Assembly (NCBI GenBank): GCA_039973685.1
Contig: JBDWKL010000016.1
Coordinates: 1-64,000 of the forward strand
Direction of reading: 5' to 3'
DNA from: Hyphomicrobiales bacterium
Lineage (GTDB): Bacteria > Pseudomonadota > Alphaproteobacteria > Rhizobiales > JACESI01
Length of the DNA: 64,000 nucleotides
Under the pieces are notes generated by a model. The model searched no databases, was not told the origin of the DNA, and saw nothing but the letters and a program-made list of their open reading frames with translations. The position numbers were made by a program, and so were the translations under genes. How positions within the stretch are numbered: the first letter of the stretch is position 1; each line of letters opens with the position of its first letter. Of this stretch, positions 1-10,422 are shown piece after piece.

Positions 1-2
1 GG

Positions 3-935
3 AAGAAGGGATTGGATACCAGCGGTTGGATCGTGCTTGATAAACCGCTTGAGATGACATCCACCCAAGCTGTCGGCAAAATGAAATGGCTGTTTAACGC
101 CAATAAAGCCGGTCACGCCGGCACGCTGGACCCGCTAGCAACTGGTTTGTTGCCCATTGCCTTGGGCGAAGCGACCAAAACAGTGCCATTCATCATGGAT
201 GGCGAGAAGGTTTACCGCTTTACGGTCCAGTTTGGTTCAGAGACCAATACCGATGACGGTGAGGGTCATGTGACTGAGACCTCAGACCACAGACCATCAG
301 ATGATGAAATAAAAGCACTTTTGCCCCAATTCATGGGCGAGATCATGCAAGTGCCGCCTGCGTTTTCAGCAATCAAAATCGATGGCGAGCGCGCCTATGA
401 CCGCGCCCGCGACGGCGAAGAAGTCGTTTTACAAGCCCGTCCGATACAGGTTCATAACCTTGAATTGGTCGAGCGGCCTGATGCGGATACAGCGATTTTA
501 GAGGCTGAATGCGGCAAAGGAACCTATGTACGCGCTTTAGCCCGTGATTTGTCACGTAAATTGGGTACCAGAGGCCATGTTTCGGCACTCAGACGCCTTT
601 GCGTTGGCCCATTTAACGAAGAGGACATGATTTCACTAGCAATGCTAGAGGAATTGCGTCATAAGACACCAGAATTCACCGAAATGGCTTATAACGGCCA
701 TTTTGATGATGTGCTCTTGTCTGTTGAGACCGCGCTGGACGACATCCCGGCGGTGGCCATAAGCAAACAAGACGCGGTACGCCTTAAACAAGGTCAATCC
801 GTATTGCTTCGCGGACGCGATGCACCTTTGATTACCGACACTGTGAGCGTCACATCAGAAGGACTTCTGATTGCTCTAGGTGAAGTTGATAAGGGCATGT
901 TGAAACCGAAGCGGATATTCAATCTCGCCCATTAA
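3..935 (+). CDS. truB: tRNA pseudouridine(55) synthase TruB (5' end outside window)
   Basis: Converts U55 of the T-loop of tRNAs to pseudouridine in the cytoplasm. The N-terminal SGWIVLDKP and STQAVGKMKWLF segments, the AGHAGTLDP motif with the catalytic Asp, and the later CGKGTYVRALARDL block are typical of bacterial TruB. The first possible initiator inside the window is a TTG at 12, but the three codons before it read Lys-Lys-Gly without a stop, and rhizobial TruB usually has a basic KKGxxxSGW-type lead-in. The true start is therefore probably upstream of base 1 and the gene is 5'-partial here. It is followed 23 bases later by rpsO, the normal truB-rpsO-pnp order. Identity is secure; only the start is open. 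Confidence 0.95.
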   Translation, partial: KKGLDTSGWIVLDKPLEMTSTQAVGKMKWLFNANKAGHAGTLDPLATGLLPIALGEATKTVPFIMDGEKVYRFTVQFGSETNTDDGEGHVTETSDHRPSDDEIKALLPQFMGEIMQVPPAFSAIKIDGERAYDRARDGEEVVLQARPIQVHNLELVERPDADTAILEAECGKGTYVRALARDLSRKLGTRGHVSALRRLCVGPFNEEDMISLAMLEELRHKTPEFTEMAYNGHFDDVLLSVETALDDIPAVAISKQDAVRLKQGQSVLLRGRDAPLITDTVSVTSEGLLIALGEVDKGMLKPKRIFNLAH

Positions 936-958
936 GGGCCAATTTATAGGAGTACCCG

Positions 959-1228
959 ATGTCGATTGAAGCAGACCGCAAAGCGGAACTTATCAAAGAA
1001 TATGCCACTAAAGACGGCGACACTGGCTCACCAGAAGTACAGGTTGCTATTCTATCTGAGCGTATCAATAATTTGACTGGCCACTTTAAAGACCACGGCA
1101 AAGACAATCACTCTCGCCGCGGCCTTTTGAAAATGGTTAGCCAGCGTCGTCGTCTCCTCGACTACGTAAAGAAAAAAGATCAAGCGCGTTACGCTGACTT
1201 GATTAAACGTCTCGGCCTACGCCGCTAA
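959..1228 (+). CDS. rpsO: 30S ribosomal protein S15
   Basis: Primary 16S rRNA-binding protein of the small-subunit platform, 89 residues, the normal length. The sequence contains the conserved [10 protein letters not shown] segment, the LTxHxKxHxKDxHSRRGL block and the basic C-terminus [10 protein letters not shown] good Shine-Dalgarno sequence (TAGGAG) lies about 7 bases before the ATG. It sits directly behind truB and ends in a rho-independent terminator, so truB and rpsO are probably co-transcribed, while pnp has its own upstream region. Confidence 0.98.
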   Translation: MSIEADRKAELIKEYATKDGDTGSPEVQVAILSERINNLTGHFKDHGKDNHSRRGLLKMVSQRRRLLDYVKKKDQARYADLIKRLGLRR

Positions 1229-1239
1229 CGTTTTCAATA

Positions 1240-1265
1240 GGCGGTGCCTCACGGTGCCGCCTTTT
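1240..1265 (+). terminator. Rho-independent terminator after rpsO
   Basis: A nine-base-pair stem (GGCGGTGCC paired with GGTGCCGCC, two G-U wobbles) closes a TCAC tetraloop and is followed by TTTT. It lies 11 bases after the rpsO stop. Confidence 0.8.
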
Positions 1266-1437
1266 GCCTTGATGCTGTGGCATCAATTTTAATGCGGACT
1301 GTTCATGGCAGGATTGCCAGTGGCTTTTTCAGTTACCTTTAAAAGCTTCTCGTTGTCTTGCTCATGATCGCCGCGACATTCGCAAAAGAACGCCGAAAGC
1401 GTTCAGCCGTTTGCCCATAGGGGGCGCGGTTACATAT

Positions 1438-1452
1438 GAGGACAAAATTTTG
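1438..1452 (+). promoter_or_regulatory. Ribosome binding site deciding the pnp start
   Basis: GAGGA at 1438-1442 is followed after 7 bases by TTG at 1450. This is the only well-spaced Shine-Dalgarno/start pair near the conserved beginning of PNPase. It overlaps an out-of-frame ATG at 1436. Confidence 0.7.
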
Positions 1453-3567
1453 TTTGATATTCATGAAGTAGAAATTGATTGGGGCGGACGTCCCCTAAAA
1501 CTACAAACTGGTAAAGTGGCGCGTCAGGCTGACGGTGCGGTAATCGCAAGCTACGGCGACACTTCAGTTATGGCGACAATCGTTGCTGCTAAAAAGCCAA
1601 AACCTGGCCAAGACTTCTTCCCGCTCACAGTGAACTACCAAGAAAAAGCCTATGCGGCTGGTAAAATCCCTGGTGGCTTCTTCAAACGTGAAGGTCGCCC
1701 GAGCGAGAACGAAACACTCACTTGTCGCCTGATTGACCGTCCACTTCGTCCGCTTTTTGCTGACGGCTTTAAGTGCGACACACAGGTGATCATCTCCGTT
1801 ATGTCTTATGACATGGAAAATAACCCAGACGTATTGGCAATGGTTGCAGCTTCTGCCGCCCTTACAATCTCTGGTGTTCCATTCATGGGCCCAATTGGTG
1901 GTGCACGCGTTGGTTTCGTTGACGGCGAATACGTCTTGAACCCAACAACCGATGACATGGAAGATTCATCTCTTGATCTTGTTGTTGCTGGTACGGGCGA
2001 CGCTGTGTTGATGGTTGAATCAGAAGCAAAAGAACTAAGCGAAGAAATCATGCTTGGTGCGGTTGCCTTTGGTCACAAAAACTTCCAGCCAGTAATTGAT
2101 GCGATCATCAAGCTTGCTGAAACGGCTGCAAAAGCACCACGTGAGCACATTGTTGAAGATCACTCAGAAGTTTACGGCAAAGTGCTTGGACTTGTTGGCG
2201 ATGATCTAACTGAAGCTTACAAAATCACTGCAAAGCTTGAGCGTAAAGACGCTGTTGATGCGGTGAAAGCGAAAGTTGTTGAAGCCCTTACACCTGCTGA
2301 AGGTGAAGAAGGTCCAGACGGCGTATTGCTTGGTGATTTGTTCAAGAAAGCAGAAGCATCTGTTGTTCGCGGCAACATCATCAAAACAAGCTCACGCATC
2401 GACGGTCGTTCACTCGACAAAGTTCGTGACATTGTTTCAGAAGTTGGCATTTTGCCACGCACACACGGTTCTGCGCTCTTCACACGCGGTGAAACACAGG
2501 CGTTTGTTGTTGCAACACTTGGTACTGCTGATGACGAGCAATTCATCGACAGCTTGGATGGAACACGTAAAGAGAGCTTCTTGCTTCACTACAACTTCCC
2601 TCCATTCTCTGTTGGTGAAACTGGTCGTACTGGCTCACCTGGTCGTCGTGAAATCGGTCACGGTAAACTAGCTTGGCGTGCGATCCACCCAATGTTGCCT
2701 GAGAACCACGAGTTCCCATACACATTGCGTGTTGTGTCTGAGATTACTGAATCAAATGGTTCATCTTCAATGGCAACAGTTTGTGGTACTTCGCTTGCTC
2801 TTATGGACGCTGGTGTACCGCTTAAGAAACCAGTTGCTGGTATCGCAATGGGCTTGATTAAAGAAGGCGACGATTACGCTGTTCTTTCTGACATCCTTGG
2901 CGACGAAGATCACCTCGGCGATATGGACTTTAAAGTGGCTGGTACTGCTGACGGTATCACTTCACTTCAAATGGACATTAAGATCGACGGCATCACTGAA
3001 GAGATCATGCAGGCAGCTCTAGAGCAAGCCAAGGGCGGTCGTTTGCACATTCTTGATCGTATGACAGACGCCTTGTCTGCATCACGTGACAGCGTTGGCG
3101 AATTTGCTCCACGCATCGAAATCATGCAGATCCCAACCGACAAAATCCGTGAAGTGATCGGTACTGGCGGTAAGGTTATCCGTGAGATCGTTGAGAAGAC
3201 AGGCGCTAAAGTGAACATCGAAGACGATGGCACTGTTAAAGTGGCGTCAAGCGATGGCAAAGCAATTGATGCGGCTGTCACTTGGATCAAGTCGATCACA
3301 TCAGAGCCTGAAGTTGGCGAAATCTACGAAGGTACTGTTGTGAAAACAGTCGACTTCGGCGCATTCGTGAACTTCTTCGGCGCGAAAGATGGCCTTGTGC
3401 ATATTTCACAACTGACCAATGGTCGTCCTGAAAAAACAACTGATGTTGTTAAAGAAGGCGAAAAAGTTAAAGTGAAATTGATGGGCTTTGATGAGCGCGG
3501 CAAAGTGCGCCTATCAATGAAGGTTGTCGACCAGGAGACTGGTGAAGAAATCAAAAAAGAAGACTAG
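1450..3567 (+). CDS. pnp: Polyribonucleotide nucleotidyltransferase (PNPase)
   Basis: Phosphorolytic 3'-5' exoribonuclease of mRNA turnover and a degradosome component. Two RNase PH-like halves are followed by a KH domain (around [17 protein letters not shown]) and an S1 domain ([20 protein letters not shown]). I place the start at TTG 1450 (705 residues). GAGGA at 1438-1442 sits 7 bases before it, and the protein then begins with an [16 protein letters not shown]-type sequence that matches the usual alphaproteobacterial N-terminus (MFDxHxVEIxWxGRPL). An earlier in-frame TTG at 1411 adds 13 residues unlike the family. A strong terminator follows the gene. Confidence 0.96.
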   Translation: MFDIHEVEIDWGGRPLKLQTGKVARQADGAVIASYGDTSVMATIVAAKKPKPGQDFFPLTVNYQEKAYAAGKIPGGFFKREGRPSENETLTCRLIDRPLRPLFADGFKCDTQVIISVMSYDMENNPDVLAMVAASAALTISGVPFMGPIGGARVGFVDGEYVLNPTTDDMEDSSLDLVVAGTGDAVLMVESEAKELSEEIMLGAVAFGHKNFQPVIDAIIKLAETAAKAPREHIVEDHSEVYGKVLGLVGDDLTEAYKITAKLERKDAVDAVKAKVVEALTPAEGEEGPDGVLLGDLFKKAEASVVRGNIIKTSSRIDGRSLDKVRDIVSEVGILPRTHGSALFTRGETQAFVVATLGTADDEQFIDSLDGTRKESFLLHYNFPPFSVGETGRTGSPGRREIGHGKLAWRAIHPMLPENHEFPYTLRVVSEITESNGSSSMATVCGTSLALMDAGVPLKKPVAGIAMGLIKEGDDYAVLSDILGDEDHLGDMDFKVAGTADGITSLQMDIKIDGITEEIMQAALEQAKGGRLHILDRMTDALSASRDSVGEFAPRIEIMQIPTDKIREVIGTGGKVIREIVEKTGAKVNIEDDGTVKVASSDGKAIDAAVTWIKSITSEPEVGEIYEGTVVKTVDFGAFVNFFGAKDGLVHISQLTNGRPEKTTDVVKEGEKVKVKLMGFDERGKVRLSMKVVDQETGEEIKKED

Positions 3568-3610
3568 TAAGACGGCACTTTGCCCTTACTAAGATTTTTT
3601 TGAAGATCAA

Positions 3611-3637
3611 AGGCCGCACATTGTGCGGCCTTTTTTT
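3611..3637 (+). terminator. Rho-independent terminator after pnp
   Basis: AGGCCGCACA pairs with TGTGCGGCCT in a near-perfect ten-base-pair stem followed by seven T. It starts 44 bases after the pnp stop. Confidence 0.92.
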
Positions 3638-3740
3638 GTTTCTGGTTTGTGACGATAGGAATACCTTCACTTAATGACCACACGGACACGTGAAAATACG
3701 TGGGTTGAGCAAAAGCTTTGAGAGAAACATATTAGGCACA

Positions 3741-3803
3741 GAGGTTTACCCTGGCCTCGTTAAGGGAAGGTGCCGCTGTTATGCCCCTCAGCACATCTTC
3801 CCT
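3741..3803. other. Structured intergenic segment, possible small RNA or relict
   Basis: The space between pnp and the next convergent gene contains two adjacent foldable elements. GAGG (3741-3744) faces CCTC (3755-3758). AGGGAAG (3763-3769) faces CTTCCCT (3797-3803) and encloses GCTG (3775-3778) facing CAGC (3789-3792). There is no open reading frame of note. The nested stem may be a small RNA or chance; nothing decides between them here. Confidence 0.25.
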
Positions 3804-3856
3804 AATTATTTCATCTGGTAATTTGACTGGTTAATACACCAAGGTCACAATTAAAA

Positions 3857-4303
3857 TTACGCGGCGAGCTGATTGCTATTTGCGTTCATATCCTGCGCAA
3901 AAATAATCAATCCAGCTGGCGTCTCAATCACATATTCGGCAATACCGGCTTTCGAAACTTTGTAGCCGAGCGATTTACCACGCACACCATCGCGAATGCT
4001 TTCAATATCACTGACCACCACATAAAGACCTGTTCGGCCTTCAAGGGTATAAGCTACATCTGGACCGTGTTGCTCTTCCACATCATCGCAATCAAGATGC
4101 AGCAGGCTTTCAATGCGAACACGATAGGTTGGTTCAAACAAACAAGCCGCATCGGTTAAATCACCACGATTGACCTCACCACCCATCCAAAAGGGAATTA
4201 CTTTCAAAACAAATGGGTTTGCGAGCGGGTTGATGGGTTCACGCTTTACAAAGGGTTGAAGAGTTGCGTTTGAAAAATGTTCAAGTGGCAAATGCATCGT
4301 CAT
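3857..4303 (-). CDS. Hypothetical protein, possibly of the VOC (glyoxalase-like) fold
   Basis: About 148 residues, no signal peptide or membrane segment. The C-terminal half (a TGLYVVVSDIESIRD-like strand-helix unit, then YVIETPAGLIIFAQD) resembles one beta-alpha-beta-beta-beta module of the vicinal-oxygen-chelate superfamily, whose members bind a metal or a small ligand. That assignment is from pattern only and the metal ligands are not obvious. The start is chosen at ATG 4303 because AAGGGA lies 9 bases upstream; a TTG at 4330 would add nine residues that include that ribosome site. The gene converges with pnp and diverges from the EF-hand gene. Confidence 0.55.
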   Translation of the reverse strand: MTMHLPLEHFSNATLQPFVKREPINPLANPFVLKVIPFWMGGEVNRGDLTDAACLFEPTYRVRIESLLHLDCDDVEEQHGPDVAYTLEGRTGLYVVVSDIESIRDGVRGKSLGYKVSKAGIAEYVIETPAGLIIFAQDMNANSNQLAA

Positions 4304-4512
4304 AATTGGCCGTCCCTTCTGATATCCCAAATAGTGTTCGCTGATTCTGGTTTGATATTAACCAAAAATGAGAACAAAACAAGAACATATTTGATTTGAT
4401 CACGAACTGTTACCAGTACCGCGCAAGAACGTGAACGCAGGTGAACACTTTGTTCATTGGCTTTTGCCTATAAAACCGCCATTTAGTAGAGCAGACAACA
4501 AAGGACAGTCTT

Positions 4513-4833
4513 GTGAAACGTTTGGTCGCAATTACATTGATGTTGAGTTTAGGTGTAGCACAGGGTGCTTTCGCTAATGACAGCAAAGCTTCGTTCTTTT
4601 CAAAAGCGGACATTGACAACTCAACGTCACTTAGCAAGCCTGAGTTTAAGACATTCATTAAGTTGCTTGCGAGCTCTGGACATAAAAACGCTGGTTTTGT
4701 GAAAAATTTGCGCCTTTACAGGGTTGCTTGGGACCGTGTGAACACGGACCAAAACAATGTCATCACACCGGATGAAATCAATACGGCCAAGTTTACTCAG
4801 CACAAGCAATCCGCTGCAGTAAAACTTTACTAG
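4513..4833 (+). CDS. Secreted EF-hand calcium-binding protein
   Basis: A 106-residue exported protein. Residues 1-21 form a Sec signal peptide ending in GAFA. Two EF-hand loops follow: residues 33-44 with Asp33, Asp35, Ser37, Ser39, Ser41 and Glu44 at the coordinating positions, and residues 77-88 with Asn77, Asp79, Asn81, Thr85 and Glu88. It is likely a small periplasmic calcium-binding protein; the partner is unknown. Start is GTG 4513, with AGGA about 8 bases upstream. It converges with pheT and the two share a short hairpin region. Confidence 0.75.
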   Translation: MKRLVAITLMLSLGVAQGAFANDSKASFFSKADIDNSTSLSKPEFKTFIKLLASSGHKNAGFVKNLRLYRVAWDRVNTDQNNVITPDEINTAKFTQHKQSAAVKLY

Positions 4834-4841
4834 GCTCAACG

Positions 4842-4865
4842 TCTACTGGTCTTATCTCCAGTAGA
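4842..4865. terminator. Hairpin between convergent EF-hand gene and pheT
   Basis: TCTACTGG and CCAGTAGA form an eight-base-pair stem with an eight-base loop between the two convergent stop codons. No long T-run follows on either strand, so terminator activity is uncertain. Confidence 0.4.
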
Positions 4866-4871
4866 ACCTCT

Positions 4872-7271
4872 TTAGCCTCGCAACGTACCACCCGTTGCTT
4901 TTTCAACAGCCAGAACAATCTTAGTTGCTACCGCCTCGATATCTTCATCGGTCATCGTTTTATCTGATGGCTGAAGTGTCACGTCGATTGCCAGCGACTT
5001 CTTGTCTGCACCTAAGCTATCGCCTTCGAAAATATCGAACAAAGAAACATCGCTAATAAGCTTCTTGTCAGCGCTTTTAGCTGCGCGCAGGACTTTATCT
5101 GCTTGCACATCCTTATTGACCACAAAAGCAAAATCACGGTGCAAGGGCTGAAGGTCTGAGATACGCATCGCACCCTTCGTCTTGGTTGCTTTTGAGCGCG
5201 GGGCTGGAAGCGCTTGCAGGTTGATTTCAAACCCAACAAGTGGGCCTGCTACATCGAGCTTTTCAAGAAGTGCAGGATGAAACTCACCAAAGTGACCAAT
5301 GATGTTCTTTGGCCCTTGCTGGATCGTGCCAGAGCGGCCTGGGTGGAAATAATCGGCACCACCAGCCACGATCTGAAAATTATCGATATTGGCACCCAGA
5401 GCCGCCAAAACGCCGAGAGCGTCTTCTTTAGCGTCATAAACGCTTACCTCAGCTCCTTTGCCGGTCCAGTGGCGACCACTACCTGAAAGGCCACGGCGAA
5501 TACCGCTAGCACAGTCATGCTGATCTTCTGGCTTATCGCCTTGGAAAACTTGACCAACCTCAAACAACGCCACATCACCGAGACCACGGTCTGCGTTGCG
5601 TTGTGCGGCCAGCATCAAGCCCGGCAACAGGCTTGGGCGCATATCAGAAAGATCGCTGGAGATTGGGTTTGCTAGTTTCAGGCTCGCATCACCGCCACCA
5701 AATAGCTTGGCTTCAGTCTCTGAAATAAAGGACCACGTCATCGCTTCCAACATACCGCGCCCTGCAAGGGTGCGTTTTGCTGTGCGGTTGCGGTTTTGCG
5801 AAAGGGTTAGTTTCGCAGAACCAATCACCGACATAGGCGGCAATGGTGTCGATGGCACTTCGTTGATGCCAAAAATACGAACAACCTCTTCCACCAAATC
5901 AGCCGTGCCGAAAATATCAGGACGATAGCTTGGAACAGCAACCTTAAAATCTGGCGCTTGGCCTGAGACCCAGAAGCCGAGCAATTCTAAAATTGCTTTA
6001 ATCTCACGCGGTTCAGGGTCGATCCCGCCAAGGCGTTTTACTTCCGTTGTTGGGAATTCGATGATTTGATCAACATCTGGCACTTGCCCTGCAATGTGCA
6101 GATTGCTTGCTTCACCACCACAAATATCAAGCACATATTGGGTTGCTTCTTCGAGGCCTTCAATCATGAAGTTTGGATCAACACCGCGCTCAAAACGGTA
6201 GCGCGCATCTGTGTTAACACCAAGCTTGCGGCCTGTGCGGGCAATTTGCATTGGGTCCCAAAGGGCTGATTCAATCAGCACATTGGTCGTATCAGCTTCA
6301 GAACCTGAAACAACACCGCCAACAACACCGGCCAGCGATTCAACACCGTTATCATCCGCGATCACACCCATGGTTTCATCAAGCGTGTAAGTCTTGTCAT
6401 TGAGCGCTTCCAGCTCTTCGCCCTCTTTCGCAGAACGAATGACGAGATTGCCGTGCACTTTGTCCGCATCAAACACGTGCAGCGGACGACCGCGATCAAA
6501 CGTCATGTAGTTGGTGATGTCTACCAGTGCGTTGATTGGGCGAAGACCAATGGCACGAAGACGGCTTTGCATCCATTCAGGCGACGGGCTGTTCTTAACG
6601 CCCGTTACTTGGCGCAAACCAAATGCTGGACAGAAATCTGGATTTTGAATATCAACGCTTACAGGGCAAGCACCATTACCGCGCACGCTTGGTACGGCTT
6701 TGTTTTTGAGCTTACCAAGACCAGCTGCCGCAAGATCGCGGGCAATACCATAAACACCCAAAACATCAGGGCGGTTTGGCGTAACGCCGATCTCAATCAC
6801 CGGATCATCCATATCAGCCCACACAGCATAGGCTTCACCCACAGGCGCATCTTCTGGCAGATCGAGAATACCGTCGTGATCTTCAGATACTTCAAGCTCT
6901 TTGCCTGAACACATCATGCCACGGCTTTCAACGCCACGGATTTTGCCGACAGAAAGCGTAATATCAAGGCCTGGCACATAGTCACCCGGCAAACCCAAAA
7001 CGCCCTTCATGCCCGCGCGCGCGTTTGGCGCACCGCAGACCACTTGGAATGGCTCGCCAGAGCCGTTATCAACCTTCAAAACACGAAGGCGGTCCGCATC
7101 AGGGTGTTGTTCTGCTTCAAGCACATGAGCAATTTTGAACGCTGCCAATCTTTTTGCAGGATCGTCCACATCTTCGACTTCAAGGCCGATCAATGTCAGT
7201 GTTTCAAGAAGCTGTTCAAGCGATACATCAAAGTCGAGATAATCGCGGAGCCAGGAGACTGTGAATTTCAT
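4872..7271 (-). CDS. pheT: Phenylalanine--tRNA ligase beta subunit
   Basis: Beta chain of the alpha2-beta2 phenylalanyl-tRNA synthetase; it binds tRNA-Phe and carries the editing domain. The 799 residues show the N-terminal tRNA-binding fold (around [13 protein letters not shown]), the B3/B4 editing region ([12 protein letters not shown]), the B5 domain, the synthetase-like core, and a C-terminal FDX-ACB domain ([14 protein letters not shown]). Length is normal. It lies 24 bases downstream of pheS and is certainly co-transcribed with it. Confidence 0.97.
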   Translation of the reverse strand: MKFTVSWLRDYLDFDVSLEQLLETLTLIGLEVEDVDDPAKRLAAFKIAHVLEAEQHPDADRLRVLKVDNGSGEPFQVVCGAPNARAGMKGVLGLPGDYVPGLDITLSVGKIRGVESRGMMCSGKELEVSEDHDGILDLPEDAPVGEAYAVWADMDDPVIEIGVTPNRPDVLGVYGIARDLAAAGLGKLKNKAVPSVRGNGACPVSVDIQNPDFCPAFGLRQVTGVKNSPSPEWMQSRLRAIGLRPINALVDITNYMTFDRGRPLHVFDADKVHGNLVIRSAKEGEELEALNDKTYTLDETMGVIADDNGVESLAGVVGGVVSGSEADTTNVLIESALWDPMQIARTGRKLGVNTDARYRFERGVDPNFMIEGLEEATQYVLDICGGEASNLHIAGQVPDVDQIIEFPTTEVKRLGGIDPEPREIKAILELLGFWVSGQAPDFKVAVPSYRPDIFGTADLVEEVVRIFGINEVPSTPLPPMSVIGSAKLTLSQNRNRTAKRTLAGRGMLEAMTWSFISETEAKLFGGGDASLKLANPISSDLSDMRPSLLPGLMLAAQRNADRGLGDVALFEVGQVFQGDKPEDQHDCASGIRRGLSGSGRHWTGKGAEVSVYDAKEDALGVLAALGANIDNFQIVAGGADYFHPGRSGTIQQGPKNIIGHFGEFHPALLEKLDVAGPLVGFEINLQALPAPRSKATKTKGAMRISDLQPLHRDFAFVVNKDVQADKVLRAAKSADKKLISDVSLFDIFEGDSLGADKKSLAIDVTLQPSDKTMTDEDIEAVATKIVLAVEKATGGTLRG

Positions 7272-7295
7272 TTCTCTATCTTTCTACGCGTTATC

Positions 7296-8378
7296 TTAAG
7301 AGCTAAGGCCGCCAACAAGGCTTGGAATATCAATTGGGCGGAAGCCGTAATGTTTGATCCAACGGGCATCTGCGTCAAAGAACGCACGCAAATCTGGTGC
7401 GCCGTATTTCAACATGGCAAGGCGGTCGATACCGACGCCGAACGCGAAGCCTGAGTATTTTTCAGGATCAACACCGCCGTGCTTCAAAACATTAGGGTGA
7501 ACCATGCCAGAGCCGAGGATTTCCATCCAGCCATCGCCCTCACCTATTTTCACTTCGCCGTCGCCAAATTTGCATTGAACATCAACTTCCATGCTTGGCT
7601 CAGTAAACGGAAAGAAGCTTGGACGCAGGCGTAGTTTCAATGTTGGTACTTCAAAGAAGGTTTTGCAAAACTCTTCCAAGGTCCACTTAAGGTGGCCCAT
7701 GTGAATGTCTTCACCAACCACAAGGCCTTCCACTTGGTGGAACATTGGCGTATGGGTTTGATCTGAATCTTGGCGATAGGTGCGGCCAGGAATGATCACG
7801 CGGATTGGTGGTTCTTTTTCTTCCATCGTGTGGATTTGAACGGGTGATGTATGCGTGCGCAGCAAAAGGCGCTCGCCATCTTCCTTCTCATTGAAGAAGA
7901 ACGTGTCGTGCATTTCACGGGCTGGGTGGCCTTCAGGAAAGTTCAACGCGGTAAAATTATAATAATCAGTCTCAATGTCAGGACCATCGGCCACACCAAA
8001 ACCCATATCGGCAAAAATAGCGGTGATCTCATCGATCACTTGGGTCACTGGGTGGATACGCCCGTCCGACAAAGGGTCAGCACGGTTAGGCAAGGTTACA
8101 TCAACAGTCTCGCTTGCAAGACGCTCACCGAGAGCTGCTTCTTTCAAGATCTCTTTGCGGGCAGCGATGCTGTCACCGATGCGAACCTTGAGCCCGTTAA
8201 GCGCTGGCCCCATCACTTGGCGCTCTTCCGGTGTCATCTTGCCGAGGGTCTTCATCTTCTCGGAAATCGACCCTTTTTTACCCAAACTCGCAACGCGGAT
8301 ATCTTCAAGTACGGCCTCATTGGCGGCACCTTCGATTTGAGCGCTAATCTCGCTCTCTAATTGATCAAGTTCGGACAT
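7296..8378 (-). CDS. pheS: Phenylalanine--tRNA ligase alpha subunit
   Basis: Catalytic alpha chain of phenylalanyl-tRNA synthetase, class II. Motif 2 ([22 protein letters not shown]) and motif 3 ([18 protein letters not shown]) are intact, and the N-terminus is the usual coiled-coil tRNA arm. The correct start is ATG 8378 (360 residues, [11 protein letters not shown]), preceded by AGGA. The reading frame stays open a further 59 codons upstream, but that stretch has no family similarity and lies in the leader between the rplT terminator and pheS. The separate leader implies pheST has its own promoter. Confidence 0.97.
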   Translation of the reverse strand: MSELDQLESEISAQIEGAANEAVLEDIRVASLGKKGSISEKMKTLGKMTPEERQVMGPALNGLKVRIGDSIAARKEILKEAALGERLASETVDVTLPNRADPLSDGRIHPVTQVIDEITAIFADMGFGVADGPDIETDYYNFTALNFPEGHPAREMHDTFFFNEKEDGERLLLRTHTSPVQIHTMEEKEPPIRVIIPGRTYRQDSDQTHTPMFHQVEGLVVGEDIHMGHLKWTLEEFCKTFFEVPTLKLRLRPSFFPFTEPSMEVDVQCKFGDGEVKIGEGDGWMEILGSGMVHPNVLKHGGVDPEKYSGFAFGVGIDRLAMLKYGAPDLRAFFDADARWIKHYGFRPIDIPSLVGGLSS

Positions 8379-8553
8379 GGAAATTTCCTGATAAATGGGT
8401 CTCGCGCGTTTTACCAGATCAGAGCGTAAGGTCCAGACTTTAAGCCTGATTTTCTGGGTTTTCAGTGGCTCCCAGCTGAATAACACATTTGCCGAGCTGG
8501 GGTCATCGCTATAATTTGTGAGAATGCACTTTATATGCGGGAAAAAGCAGGGC
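8379..8553 (-). promoter_or_regulatory. pheST leader region
   Basis: About 175 bases lie between the rplT terminator and the pheS start. It must hold the pheST promoter and 5' leader. I looked for a Phe-rich leader peptide or a clear attenuator and found no convincing one. Confidence 0.4.
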
Positions 8554-8590
8554 AAAAATAAAGCCCGCCTGCATTAAACAGACGGGCTTT
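8554..8590 (-). terminator. Rho-independent terminator after rplT
   Basis: On the minus strand AAAGCCCG and CGGGCTTT form an eight-base-pair stem, followed by a T-rich run (TATTTTT). It lies 24 bases after the rplT stop and separates rpmI-rplT from pheST. Confidence 0.85.
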
Positions 8591-8614
8591 ATCGAAATTC
8601 GTTTTGTCGCTCGA

Positions 8615-8983
8615 TTAAGCAGCAAGTGCCTTTTGAGCTTCTTCAACCAAGCCCTTGAAAGCTTCTGGCTGAGTGATCGCGAGATCAGATAGAACTTTGC
8701 GGTCAACATCGATGTTGGCTTTGCTCAAGCCATTCATGAAGCTGCCATATGTCATTTCGCTGTCTGTATGTAGACGAACAGCAGCATTGATGCGCTGGAT
8801 CCACAATGAGCGGAATTGACGTTTTCTGACTTTCCGGTCGCGGTAAGCGTATTGTGCTGCTTTTTCGACAGCTTGCTTTGCAACTTTAATTGTCCGTGAG
8901 CGTGCGCCGTAATAGCCTTTAGCGGCTTTTAGGACTTTTTTGTGTTTGGCGTGAGAAGTCACACCGCGTTTTACACGTGCCAT
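8615..8983 (-). CDS. rplT: 50S ribosomal protein L20
   Basis: Early-assembly 23S rRNA-binding protein, 122 residues. The basic N-terminus ([18 protein letters not shown]), the [12 protein letters not shown] segment and the [12 protein letters not shown] core are diagnostic. It is 23 bases downstream of rpmI with a good ribosome site (AGGAG), and ends in a terminator. Confidence 0.98.
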   Translation of the reverse strand: MARVKRGVTSHAKHKKVLKAAKGYYGARSRTIKVAKQAVEKAAQYAYRDRKVRKRQFRSLWIQRINAAVRLHTDSEMTYGSFMNGLSKANIDVDRKVLSDLAITQPEAFKGLVEEAQKALAA

Positions 8984-9006
8984 TTTCTTATTCTCCTAAT
9001 CCGTTA

Positions 9007-9204
9007 CTAGCCGTTTGGCATAAATTTTTTCACAATGCGTGCATCTGGTTCTGAAAGAACCGTCGTGCCGCGTGCATTGCGGAGGAACGTATTAGAGCGT
9101 TTGATCATGCCGTGACGTTTGCCAGCTTGGCCCGCTTTGATCTTGCCATTCGCGGTGATCTTAAAGCGCTTTTTAGCGCCTGATTTAGTCTTCATCTTGG
9201 GCAT
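9007..9204 (-). CDS. rpmI: 50S ribosomal protein L35
   Basis: Small basic large-subunit protein of 65 residues beginning [15 protein letters not shown], the standard L35 start. The frame is open for another 69 codons upstream, but that sequence is unrelated to the family, so ATG 9204 is used (AGGA-type ribosome site upstream). It forms an operon with rplT. infC, which usually precedes rpmI directly, lies about 1.3 kb away on the same strand with an opposing gene between. Confidence 0.96.
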   Translation of the reverse strand: MPKMKTKSGAKKRFKITANGKIKAGQAGKRHGMIKRSNTFLRNARGTTVLSEPDARIVKKFMPNG

Positions 9205-9504
9205 TTTGCTTGTCCTTCTATGCATATTCCAAATGCCGGAAACCGACCAAGGAACTGCTGTTTTTCGTGTTAAGCGTTTAGAGTAGCCACGGCATGCCCG
9301 TCTTAATCCAGATAGATCAAAAACCGCCGGGTCACTCAACGATGCGCGCTTATACGGTCTACGGCGATAAATTGCAAGCGTTTGAAGAAGATTAGCCTCA
9401 CGCAATCTCACGGTATATTTAGCAGTGTAACACTTGCCATACTATACAAGGTAAGATCATAAAGTTGCTGCACGCACTTTGTTGCGGTCGAGGGGGAATT
9501 ACGT
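9205..9504. promoter_or_regulatory. Divergent promoter region of rpmI-rplT and the SGNH-like gene
   Basis: Three hundred bases without a credible gene. It must contain the minus-strand promoter and leader of rpmI-rplT and the plus-strand promoter of the gene at 9505. I see no strong hairpin that would mark an L20-type autoregulatory leader, but I cannot fold it reliably. Confidence 0.4.
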
Positions 9505-10422
9505 TTGCTAAAAACTGCCAAAACTTTGCTTGTTTCAAGCCTTTTCACGCTCACGGCTGGCCTTTCATCTGCGCCTGCTCAGTCCTTAGCCGACCCTGAT
9601 CTTTTGATTATTGGCGATTCACAAATTTTGTTTCGTGGAGGTCCTGCTTATGTCGACCATTTCAGCAAGCTTGCTGAAACATGCAGCGCGCTGATACCAG
9701 AACGCGCGGCAGATTTTAAATCGCATTTTTCAGGTGATGTTGGCGTTGCTGGCGTTAGGGCCGCAGCGATAAATTCATGGTTGGCACGAGAAGGGGAACA
9801 CAAAGACGCACTTTGCGTACCGCAAAAAAGCTGGCCGAAGAATACCCGTGGTTTTGGGACGCTGCATACGCCAGACCAAAAGTTTCACCAAACCGCAAGG
9901 GATGGCAACTACCCACTTTGCCAACCAAATCAATCACCAGTAGAAACCCTGTTTAAAGATATTGCGATCAAACCCAAGTTGCTCGTTTTCTCAATGTTGG
10001 GTGGCTACTCTAAAAAGTGGGCAAAAGATAAAGCACTCGCCGATAAAGATGCGAGCAATCTTGCGGCTCAAATACCTAAGAACACACCTTGCCTCTATCT
10101 CACAACGGCGCCAAGTTTTGCAGAAAAACCAAATGCCGAGCGACTTGAAGGGCAAAACCATTTCTTTACCGGCATTCATAAAACGCGCGGTGCGTGTCTT
10201 CCTGTGAAAGGGCTAACTGACGAGACCATTTCCGCGTTTCAAGGCAATAACAAATTTTATAAAACCCGAGACGACGGCACGGTGCGCGATGTTTTTCATC
10301 CTAATGATTTGGGTGTCAGAACATTTTTGAACAAAGTTTCTCCCGCCATGTGTCGCGCGCTTGTCACTATCATCGACCGCAACCAAACCGCTGCGTTAAA
10401 AACCAATCAGGCAAAAAAATAA
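9505..10422 (+). CDS. Secreted SGNH/GDSL-hydrolase-like protein
   Basis: A 305-residue exported protein. Residues 1-26 form a signal peptide ending SAPAQS. Block I of the SGNH family is visible at about residues 34-39 (LLIIGDSQ, with the candidate nucleophile Ser in GDS), and the C-terminal DVFHPNDLG supplies the DxxH Asp-His pair of block V. These suggest an esterase or deacetylase acting in the periplasm or cell envelope; the substrate is not evident. The start is TTG 9505 with a GAGGGGG ribosome site about 8 bases upstream. Its stop codon overlaps the hairpin that terminates infC from the other strand. Four cysteines could form disulfides. Confidence 0.7.
   Translation: MLKTAKTLLVSSLFTLTAGLSSAPAQSLADPDLLIIGDSQILFRGGPAYVDHFSKLAETCSALIPERAADFKSHFSGDVGVAGVRAAAINSWLAREGEHKDALCVPQKSWPKNTRGFGTLHTPDQKFHQTARDGNYPLCQPNQSPVETLFKDIAIKPKLLVFSMLGGYSKKWAKDKALADKDASNLAAQIPKNTPCLYLTTAPSFAEKPNAERLEGQNHFFTGIHKTRGACLPVKGLTDETISAFQGNNKFYKTRDDGTVRDVFHPNDLGVRTFLNKVSPAMCRALVTIIDRNQTAALKTNQAKK

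Noticed and set aside
2276-2671. 131-codon plus-strand frame inside pnp
   Set aside because: Overlaps the conserved PNPase core in another frame and has no family similarity.
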